Shown piece by piece: positions 1 through 5,118 of a stretch of DNA of 6,196 nt; the stretch's first letter is position 1, and each line of letters opens with the position of its first letter. This DNA comes from Clostridiales bacterium (GTDB taxonomy: Bacteria; Bacillota; Clostridia; Oscillospirales; QAMX01). The notes below the pieces were generated by a model that did no database searches, was not told the DNA's origin, and saw only the letters and a list, made by a program, of their open reading frames with translations. Both the position numbers and the translations under genes were made by a program. The stretch spans positions 1 to 6,196 of the forward strand of contig DUUG01000098.1 of NCBI GenBank assembly GCA_012841675.1, in the 5' to 3' direction.

Positions 1-557
1 ATTTGGGACATCTCCATGCGGCCCGCGCGGCGGCCAAGGCATTAAGCCTAGACCGTGTTTTTCTGATTCCCACGAACATTCCGCCCCACAAGGAAGGGCC
101 GGCAGGTGCCACACCGAGCCAGCGGCTGGAAATGACGCGGCTTGCAGCCGGCGAGAACCAGCTTTTTTCCGTTCTCGACTGTGAACTTCGCCGGGAAGGG
201 AAAAGCTATTCCGTCGACACGGTTAACGAGCTTTCGGCCACGTATCCAGAAGACGAGTTTTGGTTTATCGTCGGAACGGATATGTTTCTAACGTTGCACC
301 AATGGCATAAAGCGGACGAGTTGTTGCGGAAAACGGGAATTGCGGTGGTTCCTCGGGACAAAAGCGGGCTTGCCCCTCTTTTCGCACAGAAACAAAAGCT
401 TGAGGAGAAGTTTGGCGCGAAGATTTATGTGGTGGATGTGCCGCCTTTGGAGATTTCTTCAACAGACATTCGTTTTGGGCAAAAACAGGCCTATATTTCG
501 CCGGAAGTAGCCGAATATATTCAAAACAAGGGGCTTTACAAACAAAATGAATCATAA
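1..557 (+). CDS. nadD: Nicotinate-nucleotide adenylyltransferase NadD (5' partial)
   Basis: NadD transfers AMP from ATP to nicotinate mononucleotide, making deamido-NAD in cytoplasmic NAD biosynthesis. The frame is open at the left edge. Bases 1-2 (AT) fit the end of a His codon, followed by L-G-H, which would complete the HxGH nucleotidyltransferase motif, so only roughly 15-20 N-terminal residues are missing. Other family marks are IPPHK (about 78-92), the block FIVGTDMFLTLHQWHKADEL (from 264), and ISSTDIR (453-473), the C-terminal phosphate-binding signature. The protein ends YIQNKGLYKQNES, as expected for a full C-terminus. TTG at 3 could be read as a start, but it sits inside the HxGH motif and is not one. 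The stretch between ISSTDIR and the following Pro is 9 residues, against about 13 in well-known NadD proteins as I recall them. Downstream, the usual partner yqeK is absent and an LCP gene follows instead. The family call is secure. Confidence 0.95.
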   Translation, partial: LGHLHAARAAAKALSLDRVFLIPTNIPPHKEGPAGATPSQRLEMTRLAAGENQLFSVLDCELRREGKSYSVDTVNELSATYPEDEFWFIVGTDMFLTLHQWHKADELLRKTGIAVVPRDKSGLAPLFAQKQKLEEKFGAKIYVVDVPPLEISSTDIRFGQKQAYISPEVAEYIQNKGLYKQNES

Positions 558-575
558 ACCCTTTGAAATTGTCGA

Positions 576-604
576 TTGTAATTTGCCTCCAAACAGGATA
601 TAAT
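576..604 (+). promoter_or_regulatory. Putative sigma-A promoter for the LCP-rsfS-leuS run
   Basis: TTGTAA (576-581, 4 of 6 consensus bases) and TATAAT (599-604, perfect) are separated by exactly 17 bases. Transcription would start near 611 and give a leader of about 50 bases before the LCP start codon. No intrinsic terminator is visible between nadD and this site, so read-through from nadD may also contribute. The -10 is convincing and the -35 only fair. Confidence 0.6.
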
Positions 605-660
605 ACTATACCAAAGCATAACCATGCCGCAACGCGAATTTACTAAGGGTAGTGAAAAGA

Positions 661-1683
661 ATGAGTAAAAGGACCAAGAGCAAAGCCTCAAAGCAAGTGA
701 TTTTGGGGCTGCTTATCATAAGTGCTATTGCGATGGGGGCGTACGCTTTTTATATCAAATTGGACAAAAGGAAGCCGCCGGACGTAAAGACGCCGGAAAC
801 CTTAAAGCCGCCGGTGATGCAGACAGACCCCCAAAGCCCGGTGAATACACTGGAACCGGACCCGACACCAAGCGGCGTTACCAGGCGTCCCAATGTATAC
901 ACCTTTTTGGTTTTAGGCGCCGACGAAAGCGATTACAGAACAGACGTTATTATGCTTGCCGTGTTCGACACGGATGCCAACACGCTACATGTTCTCCACA
1001 TACCCCGGGACACATACAGCAACGCAGGGGATCGTCCGTCGTATCATAGGCATATTAACCTTGCGGCATCCTATAAAAAAATGGGCGATATGGATGCGCT
1101 GATTCGGGAAGTAAAGCATTTGATCGGGTATGAAGTGGACGGTTATGTCTTTGTTGATATGGACGGGTTTGTAAAGCTTATCAACTATATTGGCGGTATA
1201 GAGTTCAACGTACCGCAGAATATGAACTATTCTGACCCGACGCAGAATCTAACGATCAACCTGAAAAAAGGCAAGCAGACCTTAAATGGCAAAAAAGCGC
1301 TGGAGCTTATGCGCTTTCGGTCCTATGCCAATGCCGATATCGGGCGCATTGCTGTCCGGTCTGACTTTTTAAAGGCCGCCGCCAATCAGATTTTAAGTAA
1401 AAATAACATTTCCCGTGGGGCGGAATTGGCAGGCGTGGTGTTGGACAATGTGAAAACCAGCTTCTCTAAAGCGGATCTGGAATGGTTTGCCATGCAAGCG
1501 CTGGAATTAAAACCGGAAAATATCCAATTTGACATACTACCCGGTGGCCCCGCCAACGATTCGGGATATTGGATCCCGTATAAAAAGGAACTGCTCGCAT
1601 TGATTAATAAGAAATATAACCCCTTTGACGGTCCGATTACCTACATTGATATTGTGGATCGCGCGGAGAACAAAGGGAAGTAA
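661..1683 (+). CDS. LCP (LytR-CpsA-Psr) family cell-wall glycopolymer transferase
   Basis: LCP proteins move undecaprenyl-phosphate-linked glycopolymers (teichoic acids, capsule) onto peptidoglycan outside the membrane. The 340-residue protein starts with a basic N-terminus, a single membrane span (about residues 12-32), then a Pro-rich linker (about 33-77). The LCP domain starts near residue 81 (TFLVLGADES) and shows R93-T-D-V, the HIPRDTY block (R116, D117), GYEVDGYVFVDMDGF, and ELMRFRSYANADIGRI (R218, R220, D226, R229), residues of the type that bind the polyprenyl pyrophosphate. The topology is therefore a short cytoplasmic tail with an extracellular enzyme domain. I chose ATG 661: AAGGG at 645-649 lies 11 bases upstream, whereas the in-frame GTG at 652 would have only two bases of spacing. 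The usual GRxxRQ motif reads GRIAVRSD here. The gene ends 15 bases before rsfS, so it is probably in the same operon. The exact polymer cannot be told. Confidence 0.93.
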   Translation: MSKRTKSKASKQVILGLLIISAIAMGAYAFYIKLDKRKPPDVKTPETLKPPVMQTDPQSPVNTLEPDPTPSGVTRRPNVYTFLVLGADESDYRTDVIMLAVFDTDANTLHVLHIPRDTYSNAGDRPSYHRHINLAASYKKMGDMDALIREVKHLIGYEVDGYVFVDMDGFVKLINYIGGIEFNVPQNMNYSDPTQNLTINLKKGKQTLNGKKALELMRFRSYANADIGRIAVRSDFLKAAANQILSKNNISRGAELAGVVLDNVKTSFSKADLEWFAMQALELKPENIQFDILPGGPANDSGYWIPYKKELLALINKKYNPFDGPITYIDIVDRAENKGK

Positions 1684-1698
1684 AGGGAGGCACCGCTC

Positions 1699-2064
1699 AT
1701 GGCGGATATCACTGCAAAACAGATGGCCCAAGCCGCAGTACACGCACTGGAAGATAAAAAGGGGCAAGATATCGATATTTTATATGTCGACGGTTTAACC
1801 ATACTTGCCGATTACTATATTCTTTGCACCGGACAGTCCACGCCGCAGCTTCGCGCGCTGGCGGATGCGGTGGACGAGGCCCTTGCCAAGCTAGGGCGTG
1901 GCCCCAAGCATGTAGAGGGGTATCCCTCGGCCAGCTGGATTTTGCAGGATTACGGCGAAATTGTGGTTCACATCTTTAAAAAAGATGCCCGGGAATTTTA
2001 CGGGCTTGAACGTCTTTGGGCCGATGCACCCAGCGTGGATCCGGCCAGCTTTGAGAAGAAATGA
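1699..2064 (+). CDS. rsfS: Ribosomal silencing factor RsfS
   Basis: RsfS (RsfA, DUF143/Iojap family) binds ribosomal protein uL14 on the large subunit and blocks subunit joining, lowering translation when nutrients are short. The protein is 121 residues, normal for the family. It shows the family blocks DILYVDGLTILADYYILCTG (about 26-45), EGYPSASWILQDYGEIVVHIF (about 73-93) and the C-terminal REFYGLERLWADA. ATG 1699 is preceded by GGGAGG (1685-1690) with 8 bases of spacing, a strong site. It sits 15 bases after the LCP gene and 12 bases before leuS, so it is very probably co-transcribed with both. In many Firmicutes rsfS follows nadD and yqeK; here the LCP gene takes that place. A tail of about ten residues after the last family block (PSVDPASFEKK) is not part of the conserved core. 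The assignment is secure. Confidence 0.96.
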   Translation: MADITAKQMAQAAVHALEDKKGQDIDILYVDGLTILADYYILCTGQSTPQLRALADAVDEALAKLGRGPKHVEGYPSASWILQDYGEIVVHIFKKDAREFYGLERLWADAPSVDPASFEKK

Positions 2065-2076
2065 GGGCTTAGCTTT

Positions 2077-4488
2077 ATGCAATACGACTTTAAGAAGATA
2101 GAGAAAAAGTGGCAGGATAAGTGGGCAGAACAAAACGTGTTTGCTGCATCCGCCGATGCAACAAAGAAAAAGCGCTATGCCCTGATTGAGTTCCCTTACC
2201 CTTCGGGAGATGGGTTGCATGTGGGACACACGCGGCCCTATACGGCCATGGACGTGGTTTCGCGCAAACACCGTATGGAAGGCTATAATATTTTGTTCCC
2301 CATGGGTTGGGACGCCTTTGGCCTTCCCACGGAAAACTACGCCATTAAGCACAAAATCCACCCCGAAATCGTTACCCAAAAGAACATTACTCGCTTTAGA
2401 GAGCAAATCAAGGCCCTTGGCTATGGCATAGACTGGGATAGGGAAATTAACACTACCGATCCTTCCTATTATAAATGGACCCAGTGGATTTTCCTCAAAA
2501 TGTTTGAAAAAGGCCTTGCCTATAAGAAGAAGACCACCGTCAACTGGTGCACGTCTTGTCTTTGCGTGCTGGCCAACGAGGAAGTCGTCGACGGTTCGTG
2601 CGAGCGCTGCAGCGCAACAGTCGTCCACAAGGAAAAAGAACAGTGGATGTTGAAAATAACGGCCTACGCCGAGCGGCTTTTGAACGATTTGGACGATCTT
2701 GACTACATCGAACGGGTGAAAACCTCCCAGAGAAACTGGATCGGTCGCTCTGTGGGAGCGGAGGTGCTTTTCTCCACCACCGCCGGCGATGATCTTCGCG
2801 TGTTTACCACCCGGCCGGACACTTTGTTCGGTGCCACCTATATGGTCATCTCGCCGGAGCATCCGGTTATCGACCAATGGGCGGACAAAATTTCCAATCT
2901 GGACGCCATTCGCGCTTATCGGGAAGAAGCGGCACTAAAAAGCGATTTTGAGCGAAGCGAGCTGGCGAAAGACAAAACAGGCGTCAGAATCGAGGGTGTC
3001 TGTGCCATTAACCCGGCCAACGGCGAAGAAATTCCCGTTTTTGTCTCCGACTATGTGCTTATGAGCTACGGCACCGGCGCTATTATGGCCGTGCCTGCCC
3101 ACGATACCCGCGACTATGAGTTCGCCAAGACCTTCGACTTGCCCATTGTGGAGGTTGTGGCCGGCGGCGATATTTCCAAAGAGGCGTTTACCGACTGCGA
3201 AAGGGGGACCATGATCAATTCCGGCTTCCTCAATGGCCTGCCCGTAAAAGATGCGCAGAAAAAGATGATTTCTTGGCTTTCCGACAACGGAAAAGGCGAG
3301 GCCAAGGTCAATTACAAGCTTCGCGACTGGATTTTCTCCCGTCAGCGGTACTGGGGCGAGCCTATTCCCATTGTCCACTGTGAAAAATGCGGCTTTGTAG
3401 GCGTTCCGGAGAATGAGCTGCCGGTTACGTTGCCGTATGTGGAATCCTACGAGCCTACGGAAACGGGCGAATCGCCCTTGGCGAAAATTACCGAGTGGGT
3501 CAATACCACTTGCCCGACCTGCGGCGGCCCGGCAAAAAGAGAAACGGATACTATGCCCCAGTGGGCCGGTTCCTCTTGGTATTACCTGCGTTATACCGAT
3601 CCGAACAACGATACAGCCCTTGCCTCTCCGGATGCTTTAAACTACTGGATGCCGGTAGACTGGTACAACGGCGGCATGGAGCATACGACGCTGCATCTGC
3701 TGTATTCCCGTTTTTGGCATAAATTCCTGTACGACATTGGTGTTGTTCCCACTAAAGAGCCGTACCAGAAGCGCACGAGCCACGGCTTTATCTTGGGCGA
3801 GGGCGGCGAAAAGATGTCTAAAAGCCGCGGGAACGTCATCAACCCCGACGATATTGTCCGCCAGTATGGCGCCGATACCCTAAGGCTTTATATTATGTTC
3901 ATCGGCGACTTTGAAAAAACCGCCGTATGGTCCAATAGCGCTATTAAAGGCTGTTCGCGGTTTATTGAAAAGGTCATTGCCCTGGCGGAAAAAGTAAAAC
4001 CCGGCAACGAATACTCCAAGGAACTGGAAACCGCTATGCACAAAACCATCCGCAAGGTGTCTTCTGACATTGAAGAGCTGAAGTTTAATACGGCCATTGC
4101 CGCCATGATGGCCCTTGTCAATCAGATGGCGGACGTGGGCGGGCCCAACGAGGCGGAATTCCAGACACTTTTAAAGCTTTTGCATCCCTTTGCCCCGCAT
4201 ATTACGGAGGAACTTTACGAAAAATATAACAAGGGAATGCTTGTTATGTCGTCGTGGCCGGTGTATGACGAAGCGAAAACCGTGGATGACAGCGTGGAAA
4301 TTGCCGTGCAGGTCAACGGCAAGCTGCGCGGCACGGTGGTCATTTCGTCCACGGCAGAAAAAGACGAAGCTGTGGCGGTTGTCAAGGCGGACGAGAAAAT
4401 TGCCGCCGCTCTGGCAGGCATGCAGATCGTAAAAGAGATCTTTGTGCCCGGGCGACTGGTCAACCTGGTAGTGAAGCCGGCCAAGTAA
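2077..4488 (+). CDS. leuS: Leucyl-tRNA synthetase
   Basis: This class I synthetase charges tRNA-Leu with leucine and edits mischarged products in the cytoplasm. At 803 residues it matches the Bacillus-type length. Seen in order: the catalytic HVGH motif (48-51) in FPYPSGDGLHVGH; GWDAFGLPTEN; a zinc-ribbon-like CxxC pair (C158/C161 and C175/C178); the CP1 editing domain with TTRPDT (244-249) and GTGAIMAVPAHDTRD (332-346), whose D346 matches the universally conserved editing aspartate; a second CxxC pair (C435/C438 and C479/C482); KMSKS (579-583); an anticodon-binding helical region; and the C-terminal domain with VQVNGKLRG. All catalytic and editing elements look intact, so it is a full bifunctional enzyme. 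ATG 2077 follows rsfS by 12 bases, with GAGGG (2063-2067) overlapping the rsfS stop codon. There is no room for a T-box directly upstream. Confidence 0.98.
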   Translation: MQYDFKKIEKKWQDKWAEQNVFAASADATKKKRYALIEFPYPSGDGLHVGHTRPYTAMDVVSRKHRMEGYNILFPMGWDAFGLPTENYAIKHKIHPEIVTQKNITRFREQIKALGYGIDWDREINTTDPSYYKWTQWIFLKMFEKGLAYKKKTTVNWCTSCLCVLANEEVVDGSCERCSATVVHKEKEQWMLKITAYAERLLNDLDDLDYIERVKTSQRNWIGRSVGAEVLFSTTAGDDLRVFTTRPDTLFGATYMVISPEHPVIDQWADKISNLDAIRAYREEAALKSDFERSELAKDKTGVRIEGVCAINPANGEEIPVFVSDYVLMSYGTGAIMAVPAHDTRDYEFAKTFDLPIVEVVAGGDISKEAFTDCERGTMINSGFLNGLPVKDAQKKMISWLSDNGKGEAKVNYKLRDWIFSRQRYWGEPIPIVHCEKCGFVGVPENELPVTLPYVESYEPTETGESPLAKITEWVNTTCPTCGGPAKRETDTMPQWAGSSWYYLRYTDPNNDTALASPDALNYWMPVDWYNGGMEHTTLHLLYSRFWHKFLYDIGVVPTKEPYQKRTSHGFILGEGGEKMSKSRGNVINPDDIVRQYGADTLRLYIMFIGDFEKTAVWSNSAIKGCSRFIEKVIALAEKVKPGNEYSKELETAMHKTIRKVSSDIEELKFNTAIAAMMALVNQMADVGGPNEAEFQTLLKLLHPFAPHITEELYEKYNKGMLVMSSWPVYDEAKTVDDSVEIAVQVNGKLRGTVVISSTAEKDEAVAVVKADEKIAAALAGMQIVKEIFVPGRLVNLVVKPAK

Positions 4489-4518
4489 GGTTTTTGTCGA
4501 AAGCGCATGTTTTGGCAG

Positions 4519-4553
4519 GAAAACTATTTTCAAACTGTTTACAGTTTTCATAG
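4519..4553 (+). terminator. Weak hairpin cluster after leuS, possible terminator
   Basis: Thirty bases after the leuS stop, AAACTG (4532-4537) pairs with CAGTTT (4542-4547) across a TTTA loop. The stem can be extended over an internal loop by CTAT (4524-4527) with ATAG (4550-4553). Competing folds are GAAAA (4519-4523) with TTTTC (4527-4531), and GAAAACT (4519-4525) with AGTTTTC (4543-4549). The stems are AT-rich and no proper T-run follows, so termination here would be weak. It is the only candidate end for the leuS transcript that I see. Confidence 0.25.
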
Positions 4554-4562
4554 CGCCGCATA

Positions 4563-4591
4563 TTGACAAATGAGTAGAGTTTTTGTATAAT
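4563..4591 (+). promoter_or_regulatory. Full-consensus sigma-A promoter of rpsU
   Basis: TTGACA (4563-4568) and TATAAT (4586-4591) are both perfect, with the ideal 17-base spacer. Transcription should start near 4598-4599. This predicts strong constitutive expression of rpsU, separate from the leuS operon. Confidence 0.93.
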
Positions 4592-4597
4592 AAGCTA

Positions 4598-4731
4598 TAC
4601 AGCAGTTGTCGCTTGCGACCATTCTACTGTAAATAATCTGCCTTGGCAGATTATTAGCGGCAATTACCCGGCCGTAAACGGTTCCCGTGACGAAGCGTTT
4701 TTTTGGAACGCTGTTGGGAGGAGGGAAAACG
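4598..4731 (+). promoter_or_regulatory. Structured 5' leader of rpsU, candidate cis-regulatory RNA
   Basis: About 134 bases separate the predicted transcription start from the rpsU start codon. By hand it folds into four hairpins. P1 (4599-4630) has an outer stem 4599-4605/4624-4630 with one mismatch, an internal loop, and GTCG/CGAC closed by a CTTG loop. P2 (4632-4655) is a perfect inverted repeat with 11-base arms, read as a 10-pair stem with a CTTG loop. P3 (4673-4692) pairs ACGG (4678-4681) with CCGT (4685-4688), extended by CGT/ACG. P4 (4694-4712) pairs AGCGTT with AACGCT, plus two possible G-U pairs, and ends three bases before the ribosome binding site GGGAGGAGGG (4716-4725). A run of seven T (4698-4704) lies in P4. 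I do not recognise it as a named RNA family; autoregulation by S21 is only a guess. No gene is seen elsewhere in the 4489-4731 gap. Confidence 0.5.
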
Positions 4732-4908
4732 ATGTCAGAAGTCCATCTGAAGGAAAATGAATCCTTAGACAATGCGCTGAGAAGATTTAAGCGGAATTGC
4801 GCTAAGTCTGGTGTGTTATCAGAGCTTCGTAAGAGAGAGCATTATGAAAGCCCCAGCGTTAAGCGGCGCAAGAAGGCAGAAGCCGCCCGGAAGAAAAAAT
4901 TTAAGTAA
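4732..4908 (+). CDS. rpsU: 30S ribosomal protein S21 (bS21)
   Basis: bS21 sits on the 30S platform near the anti-Shine-Dalgarno end of 16S rRNA and helps translation initiation. The 58-residue, very basic protein matches the family throughout: NESLDNALRRFKRNCAKSG, LSELRKREHYESPSVKRR, then a Lys/Arg/Ala-rich tail ending KKKFK. The frame is open upstream to 4687, but ATG 4732 is the right start: it begins the conserved MSEV sequence and has GGGAGGAGGG (4716-4725) six bases upstream. The gene has its own consensus promoter and its own terminator, so it is a single-gene unit. The gene yqeY, often found after rpsU in Firmicutes, is not present here. The assignment is secure. Confidence 0.97.
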   Translation: MSEVHLKENESLDNALRRFKRNCAKSGVLSELRKREHYESPSVKRRKKAEAARKKKFK

Positions 4909-4913
4909 CCAAA

Positions 4914-4936
4914 ACAAGCGGCTCGGGCCGGCTTGT
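4914..4936 (+). other. Small GC-rich hairpin between rpsU and its terminator
   Basis: ACAAGC (4914-4919) pairs with GCTTGT (4931-4936), and inside it GGC (4920-4922) pairs with GCC (4927-4929) around a TCGG loop, with one bulged G at 4930. Only a short T-poor stretch (ATTTC) follows, so by itself it would terminate poorly. It may shield the mRNA 3' end or slow polymerase ahead of the main terminator. Confidence 0.35.
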
Positions 4937-4952
4937 ATTTCACGCTTGAATG

Positions 4953-4980
4953 AACGGCGAACCCACGGTTCGCCGTTTTT
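4953..4980 (+). terminator. Strong intrinsic terminator of rpsU
   Basis: AACGGCGAACC (4953-4963) pairs perfectly with GGTTCGCCGTT (4967-4977) across a three-base CAC loop, giving an 11-pair GC-rich stem. It is followed by T through 4980, with the T-run starting at 4976. Read on the minus strand, no T-run follows the stem, so it acts in the plus direction. It separates rpsU from the lipoprotein genes. Confidence 0.94.
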
Positions 4981-5004
4981 CACGCCGGTTCGGCCCCCTG
5001 TATA

Positions 5005-5033
5005 TTGACGGGTTCTCAATTAGGGTATACAAT
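5005..5033 (+). promoter_or_regulatory. Sigma-A promoter for the SGNH lipoprotein gene
   Basis: TTGACG (5005-5010) and TACAAT (5028-5033) each match consensus at five of six bases and are spaced by exactly 17. Transcription would start near 5040, giving a leader of about 79 bases to ATG 5119. The site lies 25 bases after the rpsU terminator, so the lipoprotein genes form their own unit. It also rules out the in-frame TTG at 5005 as a start codon. Confidence 0.78.
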
Positions 5034-5090
5034 ACCAAAGGTAAAAACGACCATGGAATACAGAGAAAGGAACTGGCTTGCCCGAAGCAA

Positions 5091-5104
5091 TTTCCCTTGG
5101 GAAA
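5091..5104 (+). other. CUUG-capped hairpin in the SGNH gene leader
   Basis: TTTCCCTTGGGAAA is a perfect inverted repeat that folds as TTTCC/GGAAA around a CTTG loop. It ends 14 bases before ATG 5119. Its right arm overlaps the only purine-rich segment (GGGAAAG, 5099-5105) that could serve as a ribosome binding site, so folding could limit translation. A smaller hairpin, GCTT/AAGC (5076-5079/5085-5088), lies just upstream. The rest of the 4981-5118 gap holds only the promoter. Confidence 0.4.
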
Positions 5105-5118
5105 GCCTTATAATACCA

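Noticed and set aside
604..616. Block TACTATACCAAAG resembling TACAATACCAAAG at 5028-5040, both at promoters
   Set aside because: Twelve of 13 bases match, but matches of this size are expected by chance several times in a window this long, and the position relative to the better -10 hexamer differs.
652..660. GTG at 652 as the start of the LCP gene
   Set aside because: AAGGG would be only two bases upstream, too close to work; ATG 661 has workable spacing.
624..668. Fourteen-codon open frame in the LCP leader overlapping ATG 661
   Set aside because: There is no ribosome binding site before ATG 624 and the peptide shows nothing recognisable; short open frames of this size occur by chance.
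1891..2877. Long minus-strand open frame of 328 codons opposite rsfS and leuS
   Set aside because: It is antisense to two certain genes, has no family motif or ribosome binding site that I can see, and is explained by codon bias in the opposite strand.
4687..4731. N-terminal extension of S21 from an upstream in-frame start (about 15 residues)
   Set aside because: The conserved protein begins at ATG 4732 with an excellent ribosome binding site, and the extension overlaps leader hairpins.
5109..5114. TATAAT just before ATG 5119 as a second promoter
   Set aside because: No acceptable -35 hexamer lies 16-18 bases upstream, and transcription would start at or inside the coding region.
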